Positions 24,846 through 38,510 of a stretch of 64,000 nucleotides of DNA are shown in pieces. The stretch is from Uranotaenia lowii (Eukaryota > Arthropoda > Insecta > Diptera > Culicidae). The DNA is taken from contig NC_073693.1 in the NCBI RefSeq assembly GCF_029784155.1, forward strand, positions 314,441,304 to 314,505,303. The letters run 5' to 3'. Below the pieces are notes generated by a model. The model was given only the letters and a program-made list of their open reading frames with translations, made no database searches and was not told where the DNA came from. A program made the position numbers and the translations under genes. Position 1 is the first letter of the stretch. Each line of letters opens with the position of its first letter.

Positions 24846-24849
24846 AGAA

Positions 24850-25135
24850 CGACACTCGAAGTCGACTGCCTGCCCGCCCGCACGCATCTCTTTTAAAATT
24901 CCAATAGTCCGATTCCATTTTTTCAAGCAAATGTATAGAAATTCCCATTGTCCAGTTTGAATCCACACAAACGACTGGCTGATTCCTGTGCGCACGATTT
25001 CCTTTGAGAATTCCAACTGTCCGATCCCGATTGGGCCGATCCATCAAATTTCCAATTCAACAGGTACATTTATATGAATTCCCATTGGCCAATTCTATGG
25101 AACCCAAACGGCTGCCTGTCTTTGCGCGCCGTCCC
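24850..25135. repeat. Short tandem repeat of about 110-135 bp, roughly 2.5 units
   Basis: Three blocks carry CGACTGCCTG/CGACTGGCTG/CGGCTGCCTG (about 24863, 24971, 25110), each preceded by an AATTCCCATTG-type or related segment and CCGAT motifs. The units are diverged. No function is known. Confidence 0.55.
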
Positions 25136-25334
25136 TAAAAAAGCAGCCGGGATCGAGCCATGCAGAATAAGTACGAAAATAAACACCCATCTTCTAGGAA
25201 GCACAGGTAGAGAAGTAACCAAGGACACGCAGTTGGTGAGATGGGATGGGAATGGAAAATTGATAAGTTCGATTCTCATTTTTTATCGCCATCTTTTTTT
25301 GCATACAAATCCAATAAGATATTTAGTTTATATA

Positions 25335-25474
25335 TCCTATCTGGATGAGTTATAATTTTGTTTAAATTATAACAACGGTTGGTATGATTTAGTTATGGTT
25401 GCAAAGACTTTTTGATATAATTTGAGATATTTTAACATCCTACGAGTACTAAATTATAACTCGTCCAGATAGGA
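25335..25474. mobile_element. Small fold-back MITE, 140 bp
   Basis: The left TCCTATCTGGATGAGTTATA matches the reverse complement of the right end, TCCTATCTGGACGAGTTATA, with a single mismatch over about 23 bases. It is too short to code. Confidence 0.7.
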
Positions 25475-25585
25475 AAAAATTGAATATCAAAATTTCTCAT
25501 CTTGATATAATTTAGTTTTTCTCTTCTGATCGGGGGGTGATCACCCCGATCACCCCCCCTCCCCCCCCCCCATAGGACCGCGCCT

Positions 25586-25692
25586 GAATCCGGTAGGAAC
25601 AAGACGAGCGGGTGGCGAACGTGGGGTGCCCGAGAAATTGGAGAACGGTTGCCATGGACCGAGTGAATTTTAGGAATTATGTTCGTCAAGTT
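25586..25692 (+). pseudogene. 3' fragment of the RTE-like LINE
   Basis: The sequence from AATCCGGTAGGAACAAGACG to TTATGTTCGTCAAGTT matches the last ~110 codon-region bases of the RTE-like reverse transcriptase at 54321-55889 (reverse strand), with one internal deletion of about 41 bases and a few substitutions. It encodes only the conserved VGCPRNWRTVAM-type C-terminus. It is a dead fragment of the same family, in opposite orientation to the larger copy. Confidence 0.85.
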
Positions 25693-26004
25693 AGACCAAG
25701 CCCACCAATGGTTGCTAAACCTCGAATCGAGTACATTCAGCAACATATTTATCAACCCATCATCGCACCAACAGTTGCTAACTTGATTCGAGAAATAGCA
25801 TTCGAGCAGTAGGTTGTTACAGGATGCGTTTATGTAGCAACCCGGTAACAACGCAGCCGGTAGTTGCTATCAGAAAATAAACAAACACAAATACCAACCT
25901 GGATCGAAACAATGGGTGCGAAAATAAGTAAGTAGATAAAAAGGCAACCAATCAACACATCTAAAATACCGACCGAAATAGCATTGCCCGGTGGGTTTGG
26001 TCTG

Positions 26005-26060
26005 AGGGCCCAAAATAGCAAGCGAGGTATTCTACTCTACACTCAAAATTTTAAATTCAT
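26005..26060 (-). mobile_element. hAT-like element terminal fragment
   Basis: GCAAGCGAGGTATTCTACTC followed by TACACTCAAAATTTT is the reverse complement of the right-end zone seen at 44050-44085 and 59590-59625 in the hAT-like elements. Only this end region is recognisable. Confidence 0.45.
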
Positions 26061-26109
26061 AATCAAATTTTTATAACAGAATAAGGTTGTTCAAGAGTAA
26101 CAAGCATGT

Positions 26110-26330
26110 TTTTTCGGATTTTTTTTAGACTTTGAATGACGGAAAACTGAACTGATGTAGGTGAATAATGTCTTGAAAGATTTTTGAACTACATCACGAG
26201 GTTCTTAAACTATTAGTTTAGTAAAAATCGGTTGGGAAACAAGAAGGATATATCGGTTTTAGTCAGGAGTGTCAAATTGACACTCCAGAGACTGTAACGG
26301 GTAAAAATTTAAGGGAAGGTGGAGAGTTAA
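26110..26330. mobile_element. Single arm of the piggyBac-like palindromic family
   Basis: The segment matches 41890-42097 in the same order: GAATGACGGAAA, GTAGGTGAATAATG, ACGAGGTT, GAAACAAGA, then GTGTCAAATTGACACTCCAG and ACGGGTAAAAATTT. It ends at a TTAA (26327-26330), as expected for this family's target. The other arm is missing. Confidence 0.55.
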
Positions 26331-26483
26331 TCATGAGAAAAAGAATTATTCTTGAGTCCAAATGACTCCCAATTTTATAATTTTTGAAAATTGGTACTAT
26401 TTCGAAACAAGAGTTTAGCCAAAAGTATTGTTTTAGAAACTGAACCGCTTTTCAGAAACTTAAAAATTGTTGCTTGTATATTA

Positions 26484-27257
26484 GACTGCCCCAAATTTGT
26501 ATGGGAAATTCAAAACCTGTGACATGTTATACGCTGCAGGCTAAAATTGATCCTAGGCCTAGTACTAGATCTCATGCCAAATTTGAGCCAGATTGGATCA
26601 CGGGAAGGGGTCGCTCAACGAGCCTGAAGTTTGTATGGGATTTTGAGACATTTTGTTCGGGAGAAACATGAAAAACAAGTTTTTCAGCAATAACTTTGGT
26701 TCCCGTCGGCCGATTTCTTTCAAAAACGGGTTTTCTTAAACCCTAAATTATGAAAAACATTTCATCGCAAGACTGCATATCGATAAGAGTTAAGACAAAA
26801 AAGTTATTAGGCTTCCAAAATGGGCTAACTTTTTTAAGGATGGTATTCATCACTGTAAATGAGTCGGGGCGGTCGAACTTATTGACGCCTCATTAGCAGT
26901 GATGAATACCACCGTAAAAAAAGTTAGCCCATTTTGGAAGTCCAATAACTTTTTTGTCTTAACTCTTATCGATATGCAGTCTTCGGATGAAATATTTTTC
27001 ATAATTTAGGCTTTAAGAAAACCCGTTTTTGAAAGAAATCGGCCGATGGGAACCAAAGTTATTGATGAAAAACTGGTTTTTCATGTTTCTCCCGAACAAA
27101 ATGTCTCAAAATCCCATACAAACTTCAGGCTCGTTGAGCGACCCCTTCCCGTGATCCGATCTGGCCCAAATTTGGCATGAGATCTTATACTAGGCCTAGG
27201 ATCAATTTTAGCCTGCAGCGCATAACTTTTTCAAAAGTCGGGTCATTTGGGGCACTC
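26484..27257. mobile_element. Near-perfect palindromic MITE, 774 bp
   Basis: The two halves (about 26484-26858 and 26890-27257) are reverse complements over about 370 bp with few mismatches, around a spacer of about 30 bp containing GAGTCGGGGCGGTCGAAC. The ends are GACTGCCCCAAAT and (reverse complement) GAGTGCCCCAAAT, with TA outside each (26482-26483, 27258-27259). There is no open frame of note. A transcript would form a long hairpin. Confidence 0.8.
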
Positions 27258-27259
27258 TA

Positions 27260-28672
27260 TTGTATATCTACCACAACTTGTAGAAATCTTGAACTTGGTA
27301 AAAAACAAAGAATTTTTTTTTAAATTCTTTTTTAAAGGAGTTTGACCCATGTAGGACATTCTTCCTTGTAAAAAAAATTGATCATTTTAGAAAGCTTTGT
27401 CGATTTATGTTTTTATCATCAAATTCTGTTCTTTGAGTGAAAACTTCAACTATTTTAAAATGGAAAATATTACACACTTTGAATACACCAATATTCATTC
27501 ATTCGTATTTGTTGAAGTTTGTCCGAATGTTTACAAACAAAATCAGAATTCCGCTGAAAATGATGACTTTCTCCAGGAATTCCCAGTTCAAATAAATATG
27601 CTTAAGAAATTGACTCCAAACGTTTTGCAAGCCAGAAAGACTTCTTAAATACTAAAGATTTATCAGTGGCTGCCAACGTTTGTTTGTTAAAAATATTCTT
27701 CTGTTAACCTTGGTTAAGATTTCATTAAAATAGGTTGAATAAGAATAAGATGAACACAAGATTGTTACACCTTTTATTTTTTTTTATTCTGGAAATATCT
27801 ATCGAAAGATCAATTTAGGAACCGTACAAACTTCCGCAATCAATAGAGTTCTTGAATGATCCTAAAGTCCACCAAAAGGAAACTGCATGGGTAGCGTCGC
27901 AGTCATTCGTATCCGAGTCAAGTAAATATTTCACAGAATCTGATGGTTCTTCTACCGATTCTCCTCCCTCGCTCCCTCAAGCAAACCCTTCTCAAACTCG
28001 TTTTGTTGACTCTAAGCTAACCGATGGATTTACTGCTTTCCGGTGCATATCTTCATGCAAACCATCTGACTGCTTCCGGGAACCGAATTGAGAGACCCAG
28101 AGAGCCAAGACCAGGACCAGGGCCAGGGCCAACCGACAGACCGACCGACCGGAGGGATAGAAAAGTCATTTGCATATTATTGAAAATCATATTCCGGAGG
28201 ATTTATTCCGTTGCAACATGACATGCAGCTTTGGCAGGGATTTTCTTGTCCTAGCGAAATGGTTAGCATGGATAACATGGACTTCGGGAACGCTCTTCTG
28301 GTTCCTCTTGGTTTCTTCCTTGTTTGCAAATGACCTTGGGGGCTCAGACTCGCCGTATTTTATGACGTTTTTGATCTTAAGTCCTATTAAAATAGACGAA
28401 TAAAAACATTTTAAGTTCACATACAACTTGATATGTAAAAAAAACAGTCACCATGAGAAGAAAGATTAAAAAAAAAACAAGCTAATGTGAATGCCACTAA
28501 TTTTTAGATTATAAACCCCGCTGGTAAAATTAATTATTTAAACAATTTTTAGACTTTGCAATTCTTTGAAGAAAAATGTTATCACTCAATAAGACAAAAA
28601 TTTACAGTTAATGCTTACAATACAAAACATCAAAGAGGAATATGGTTTCATTAGGAAAAAAATATGCAATTT
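27260..28672. other. No gene recognised
   Basis: A proline/glycine-coding CCAGGGCCAGGGCC stretch and CCGACCGACCG run lie at 28108-28155. Open frames of 77-83 codons around 27397-27648 and 27852-28403 have no recognised domain. A host exon here cannot be excluded but is not supported. Confidence 0.35.
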
Positions 28673-30286
28673 TGACATTTTGGTCATTTTTGTCATTTTT
28701 GTCAATTCTGTCATTTTTGTCATTTTTGTCATTTTGTCATTTTTGTCATTTTTGTCATTTTTGTCATTTTTGTCATTTTTGTCATTTTTGTCATTTTTGT
28801 CATTTTTGTCATTTTTGTAATTTTTGTAATTTTTGTCATTTTTGTCATTTTTGTCATTTTTGTCATTTTCGTCATTTTCGTCATTTTTGTCATTTTTGTC
28901 ATTTTTGTCATTTTTGTCATTTTTGTCATTTTTGTCATTTTTGTCATTTTTGTCATTTTTGTCATTTTTGTCATTTTTGTCATTTTTGTCATTTTTGTCA
29001 TTTTTGTCATTTTTGTCATTTTTGTCGTTCTTGTCATTTTTGTCATTTTTGTCATTTTTGTCATTTTTGTCATTTTTGTCATTTTTGTCATTTTTGTCAT
29101 TTTTGTCATTTTTGTCATTTTTGTCATTTTTGTCATTTTTGGCATTTTTGTCATTTTTGTCATTTTTGGCATTTTTGTCATTTTTGTCATTTTTGTCATT
29201 TTTGGCATTTTTGGCATTTTTGTCATTTTTGTCATTTTTGTCATTTTTGTCATTTTTGTCATTTTTGTCATTTTTGTCATTTTTGTCATTTTTGTCATTT
29301 TTGTCATTTTTGTCATTTTTGTCATTTTTGTCATTTTTGTCATTTTTGTCATTTTTGTCATTTTTGTCATTTTTGTCATTTTTGTCATTTTTGTCATTTT
29401 TGTCATTTTTGTCATTTTTGTCATTTTTGTCATTTTCGTCATTTTTGTCATTTTTGTCATTTTTGTCATTTTTGTCATTTTTGTCATTTTTGTCATTTTT
29501 GTCATTTTTGTCATTTTTGTCATTTTTGTCATTTTTGTCATTTTTGTCATTTTTGTCATTTTTGTCATTTTTGTCATTTTTGTCATTTTTGTCATTTTTG
29601 TCATTTTTGTCATTTTTGTCATTTTTGTCATTTTTGTCATTTTTGTCATTTTTGTCATTTTTGTCATTTTTGTCATTTTTGTCATTTTTGTCATTTTTGT
29701 CATTTTTGTCATTTTTGTCATTTTTGTCATTTTTGTCATTTTTGTCATTTTTGTCATTTTTGTCATTTTTGTCATTTTTGTCATTTTTGTCATTTTTGTC
29801 ATTTTTGTCATTTTTGTCATTTTTGTCATTTTTGTCATTTTTGTCATATTTGTCATTTTTGCCTTTTTTGCCATTTTTGTCATTTTTGTCATTTTTGTCA
29901 TTTTTGTCAGTTTTGCCATTTTTGTCATTTTTGTCATTTTTGTAATTTTTGTCATTTTTGTCATTTTTGTTATTTTTGTCATTTTTGTCATTTTTGTCAT
30001 TTTTGTCATTTTTGTCATTTTTGTCATTTTTGTCATTTTTGTCATTTTTGTCATTTTTGTCATTTTTGTCATTTTTGTCATTTTTGTCATTTTTGTCATT
30101 TTTGTCATTTTTGTCATTTTTGTCATTTTTGTCATTTTTGTCATTTTTGTCATTTTTGTCATTTTTGTCATTTTTGTCATTTTTGTCATTTTTGTCATTT
30201 TTGTCAGTTTTGCCATTTTTGACATTTTTGTCATTCTTGTCATTTTTGACATTTTTGTCATTTTTGTCATTTTTGTCATTTTTTAC
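28673..30286 (+). repeat. Second 9-bp array (TTTTTGTCA)n, about 179 copies
   Basis: It has the same unit and orientation as 10072-11657. Private variants include TTTTTGGCA clustered at about 29143-29215 and TTTTCGTCA near 28866-28880. The flanks differ from those of the first array. Long frames through it (HFC, SFL and MTK repeats) are satellite artefacts. Confidence 0.97.
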
Positions 30287-30289
30287 AAT

Positions 30290-31270
30290 ATTTTGAAGTC
30301 ACATTTTTATTTTTTACGAAAGTTTTAAGCATTCTACTACTTAAAAAATCTAAGGCAAAAGGCTAAGGCAAACATTTTACCAAATGATGTTTAAAAACAT
30401 TTTTGGGTACAAAATAAAGTTCCAAAGTTGAACCATATTTTCGATTCGTCCCGTTCCCAGGACACGTGATTCCCACATGCTAGTTCAGCTTTTCAAAGTT
30501 TGCTGTTAGCTGTTCCTGACGAAAACTCATGTGGAAGCACAACCTTTGGGAGACATGAAGTTCTTAACGAAGATCGCGGAACAACATTGCTAGTGACTGG
30601 TGAAAGTATCATCCTCGGGAACTGTTTTCGAAAACCCGATATCACGGGGAAAAAGTTTTTCCACCAACTATAAGATAGGAGCTTTTCCCTTTGGAGTGGC
30701 AGTAGGGTTGTTTAGATTATTTCAAAATTTTCTAGAAAAGTTCTCGTTCAAAAAGCAAATATTCTTGGTAAGCATAATATTTCACTTGGAGGTAATGAAA
30801 TCAAATTATAAAAAATAACAGGTTGATAGAAATAAGGCCTTTCACAATTTCTATCCAAGAGCAAACCCACCGTGCATAAACAACACCACATGGCGGGGTA
30901 ACAAGTCAATGAACAGAACAAGTTCGGATCGTAAGTCAAAGTGCACTTTGCACCTGGCCGTGTGGTTCAACAGGAAGTTTGATTTTATCATTACGTGCGG
31001 TAAGTTTGGTGTTGGAGTTGTGCTAACGTGTCCGCGTTCGATACGACCTTTCTGGAAAACAGTTGTTTCCGGTGGCTGGCCTGTTGGCCAGAGTTCAATG
31101 GCTATCATCATCTATCTATCAGTTCGCATATGATGGTAAATCGACTGCTAATGAGATTTTAATGACTAATTTATGGTTTCGGAAAACGCAACACTGCTTT
31201 ATTGCTTTCAAAAAGATAAAACGAGCACACGGAATGATGTTGCCTGAACTTGGAATAGGTTTTTATATGA
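30290..31270. other. No gene recognised
   Basis: This stretch is less AT-rich than average around 30850-31120. Overlapping frames of 63-86 codons occur on both strands with no identifiable domain. Confidence 0.4.
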
Positions 31271-31499
31271 AACTAGCTGACCCGGTGTGCGTTGCTACAC
31301 CTCTCAAAATCAAATGATATTTTTCAGATATTTTTCAAATTTTTATTGTTTTGTTGGCATAATTTTAAATCAAATTATAACATCATTCATAAGCAATCGC
31401 TATAAATGAGAACTGCAGCTGGAGTTTCGAATTGCAACACAATGATAACTTAACATTATATTCTGAATCTTGATCTATAAATTTGTGTTAAAGATTTGA

Positions 31500-33321
31500 T
31501 AATTTTAATCCACTCTCAAAAAGGAGGGTCTCAAATAAATTGTATGCAATGAATCTAACTTATAAAATATGGTTGATTTCGCTTGATATGTTGTAGATTT
31601 ATGCAAAAAAAAACTGATAAGAGAGCCCTCCTGTCCTTCCTTTCACCCCCTGCTGAATGGAAGTCGTGATCTTTAATAATCATTCCCATTTTTTATCGTT
31701 CCCAAAAATCCTCTTATATCAAATATTGTTCTATTGGTTGATCAGTTTTTAAGCTTTACAACAAATTTTATAGGGAGCCCCCTCCTTTCTTCCCCTCTCT
31801 ACACTGTAAAGCATAAGGGTCTATAACAATCATAGAAATATATCTCGTAACCAAATACCATTCCAAGCCATATTTGTTTCGATTTGTTGGCTTCGTTAAC
31901 ATAAATTGAGAACTTATGCTAACAAAATTGTATTGGGCTCACCTCCCTCCTCCTATGTACCTTCTCACAGAAAGAAGGATGGTATGTCAGATAATCATTG
32001 AATCATACCAAAATGATTTTCCATGTTAATTTTTGTCCTTTTCTCGGATTTAGTAAAAAAAAATTAAATGTAAGCTTTCCTCTTACCTTCCTATATTTTC
32101 AATTCTATCATCCTACTGCAAGAAAGGAATTGTTTCACATAGAAAAATTTCTCGTATTCTCGTATTTCTGATCCCATACCAAATTTGGTTTTATTTGCGT
32201 AGTAAATTCTTGAGTTCTGCATAAACTTGAAAGGAAGTACCATCCTTTCTTCCGTTCTCTCCATTGAATGGAGGGGAGAGTTTAATATTCATGAAGTATT
32301 TTTCGTACTCATATACTTTTTGATGCCAAATTTATCTTTCCGCTGAAAAATAGTGGGGCTTCAATTAATAATAGAAACATTTTTCGTATCTAGATACCCT
32401 CACATGTCAAAAATGGTTCAATTGGCTTTATGCTGAAAATTGTGAAGGAGAACTCTCCTCCCCTTTTCATTCACCTCTTTGAAGGAGTGAGGGATACCAA
32501 ATATTCATAGAAGCATTTCTCGTACCCAAATATCGTTCCATGCCAAATTTGGTTCCATTTGCTGTTGTAGTTCTTGAGTTATGCATTAAAAATTGTATGA
32601 AACTCCTCCCTCCCTTCTTCCTTCTCCCCGCTGGAAGATGGAAGGGGTCTCAAATAATCATTATAACATGTCACGTTCCCAAATACCCACCCACGCCAAA
32701 TTTTGTTACATTTGCTTAATTAGTTCCTGAGTTATGTAAAAAATTGTAAAAGAGGCCCCTCCCCCCTTACATCTCCCTACAGAAAAGAGGGAGGGGTCTC
32801 AAATAATCATATAAATAGTTTTTGTATCCAAATACCCTCCCATGCCAAATTTGGTTCTATTTGCTTTATTAGTTTTTGAGTTATGAAAAAAAAAAAAAAA
32901 GAGGCCCCCTCCTCCATTCTACTGGAAATAGGGAGGGGTCTCAAATAATCATTGAAATATTTTTCGTATCCAAATACCTTCACATGCCAAATTTGGATCC
33001 AATATCTTGATTAGTTCTCGAGTTATATGAAAAATTGTAAGGTAGCCCCCCTCCCCCTTCCTATCACGCCACTGAAAGGAGGGAGGGGTACCAAATATTC
33101 ATAGAAATATTCCTCGTTCCCACCCCATGCCAAATATGATACCATTTGCTTGATGGGTTCTCGAGTTATGCAAAAAATTGTCTTTTGTTTGGGAGGCCCC
33201 TCCCCCCCTTCATGAGAGAGGGAGGGGTCTCAAACCACAATAGGAACCTTCCCCTGCCTCCAATACCCCCACCTGCCAAGTTTCACGCAACTCGGTTCAG
33301 TAGTTTCCGAGTCTATAGGGA

Positions 33322-33330
<9 letters not shown>
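31500..33330 (+). repeat. Minisatellite of about 150 bp, roughly 11 units, inside the 31272 element
   Basis: The CCCCTCC anchors fall near 31628, 31776, 31942, 32088, 32234, 32450, 32602, 32757, 32905, 33050 and 33195, mostly 141-163 bp apart. Units grow more alike toward the right end. Two-unit versions occur at about 44420-44700 and 46065-46370. Confidence 0.8.

Positions 33331-33366
<36 letters not shown>
33324..33366 (+). repeat. Short (GACA)n microsatellite
   Basis: About ten units of ACAG/GACA form part of the conserved tail of the 31272 element. Shorter versions end the copies at about 44705-44725 and 46380-46396. Confidence 0.95.
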
Positions 33367-33467
33367 AATTCATTTTTATATATATAGATAAATTTGGAAG
33401 AGTTTTCGAAACATTTTTCATCAGTGATGGTCAATTAAAATATTTGTTCTGATGCCATTCGAGGATG

Positions 33468-34840
<1,373 letters not shown>

Positions 34841-34842
34841 AT

Positions 34843-36830
<1,988 letters not shown>

Positions 36831-37448
36831 TACCCAAGCAACCAAAAGTCCCATGTATACTAAAACGCGTGCCTTCAAAGTACGAATTTCGCTGAACAAG
36901 GGTTCCAAAGGGAATTTCTACCGAATTTTTTCGAAAGCGAAATGCGAACATCAAAGTTACAAAATGTTCCTCAAAAAACGTTTTTGTGACATGTCAATCG
37001 CTTCACTCAGTATTTTATGCTTAAAAGTTATATTTAAAAATCGATATTATGACCCGATATTTGATCTATATGCCGTTTCGTAATGTTTCTAAATAATAAT
37101 TAACATGCGTCTCTACTGCTAGCCGCTGGCTGCCCTTGCAGGTATTCTAGGAAAGCTTATAACCACTTCGAATTTTACCTACTGGTAAGGCAACATCTAG
37201 GCGTGACCTTGTGGCAACGTGTCTGCCTATCTTCTCGAAGGGTCGCGGTTCAAATCGGGTATCAGGACTTTTTTCATGAGTTGTTTGATTGCTTAAGTAA
37301 GCAAATAAAACAAATATGTAGCAGAACTAGCGTGCGTGTCAGCATGTATCTGACAAAGTCAAATACAAAGCAATTAAGAAAGATGGAATGAGGTGACGAG
37401 AGGAATAAAGATGGATACCGAGAAACGAGACTTTTGTGTGCTTGGGTA
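36831..37448. mobile_element. TACCCAAGCA-ended TIR element with a tRNA-like segment
   Basis: The left end TACCCAAGCAACCAAAAGTC and the reverse complement of the right end TACCCAAGCACACAAAAGTC differ at only two positions over 20 bases. A tRNA-like segment lies near 37200-37265. There is no transposase frame. A clear target duplication was not found. Confidence 0.6.
37200..37265 (+). promoter_or_regulatory. tRNA-like segment with B-box match
   Basis: GCGTGACCTTGTGGCAACGT resembles a weak A-box region, and GGTTCAAATC (about 37249-37258) is a good B-box match at tRNA-like spacing. It may be a Pol III promoter captured by, or ancestral to, the surrounding TIR element. It is not a functional tRNA gene by eye. 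Confidence 0.4.
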
Positions 37449-37636
37449 GCTTCCCTTCCAAAATATTGAGTTTTTTTTTAAAGTATTCTGTTAGAATAAA
37501 ACTTTCTATTAATTAAGATTTCAAAATTATTTGGAAGCGAGTTAAATGTATTGGAAGTTGAGCTCTGATTTTTAAGTTCTGCGTCTCAATGTAACTGCCT
37601 GGTTTGATAGTTGAAAAAGCCAAAAATTGTTGAGGC

Positions 37637-37694
37637 AACAACAACAGCAACGTGGTCATTCCATGAGGTTCACTTCCGCTGGGTTGTGGCAAAA
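37637..37694 (+). repeat. Direct repeat copy 2
   Basis: Partner of 36446-36509, about 1.19 kb away in the same orientation. Confidence 0.75.
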
Positions 37695-38510
37695 CCTTTT
37701 TATTAAGATAAAAAGAGAGGGAGATCTTCAATACAATAAATAATCTCGTAATTAAAAAAATAAACCTTTTTTAAAGTGGCAGATATCTCCACTTAACCCT
37801 AATCCGCTTGAGTGTCAATTTGACACTATTGGAAGTTTAACGGCTTGTTACTTTATTCGGGTGAATCCAAATATAACATTTTTTTCGAAGACCCTCAATG
37901 AATTCTTGAAATCTTTAATTTCGCATCATTTTTTTTTTGGACGCATTCTAAATGGCCAAGGAAAAACACTCTCTAATCAGGCTTTGAATGTCAATTTGAC
38001 ACTTCTCGCTAAAACCGTTATATCTCTCTTGTATCTCACCGATTTTAACAAAATGTATTGTATTGAAAACCTCGTAAAGTAACTCAAATATGTGTCTCAG
38101 ACAATTCTCACCTACAACTTTGCAGTTTCAGTTCGTTATTCATAGACTTAGAAAAATAAACAATTAAAACATAATTCGGAAATATGACTGAATATTAGTT
38201 ATGGAATGCTCCAAAAAATCACTTTGTATCGATAAAAGCTGAAATAAGAAGCTTTACGTTGTATTTAAAGGTATATTTTTTGGTTTACTTTTAGTTTTGA
38301 TAAATATATCATATTTTTGTGAAGTATCGCAGCGCTTATGTAAATGACATCACTAGAATCGGTTTGAAATTGGCTTTCTGTTGAAAATTAATTTATTGCG
38401 GAAATCTTGCCCAGCGAACATTTTTGTAGGTATATTTCTCAACAACTTTGTTATACGTTTCATATAAATTGTAGAATGATCATATGAAACTCAAAAACAG
38501 CATTTACCTA

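Larger units (their letters stand above)
31272..33390 (+). mobile_element. Element with CTAGCTGACCCGGTGTGC head and GACA/TATATA tail
   Basis: It starts ACTAGCTGACCCGGTGTGCG and ends with a (GACA)n run and TTTATATATATAGATA. In between lie about 11 diverged tandem units of about 150 bp. Each unit has a pyrimidine-rich GAGCCCCCTCC block, a GGAGGGGTCTCAAATAAT block, a CATGCCAAATTTGGTT block and GAGTTATG. Heads or tails of the same family occur at 42219-44748 and 44749-46410. There is no coding frame. The class is unknown; the microsatellite tail suggests a retroposon or a microsatellite-associated MITE. Confidence 0.65.

Noticed and set aside
28642..30296. HFC, MTK and SFL repeat frames of up to 526 codons
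   Set aside because: Second 9-bp array; same artefact.
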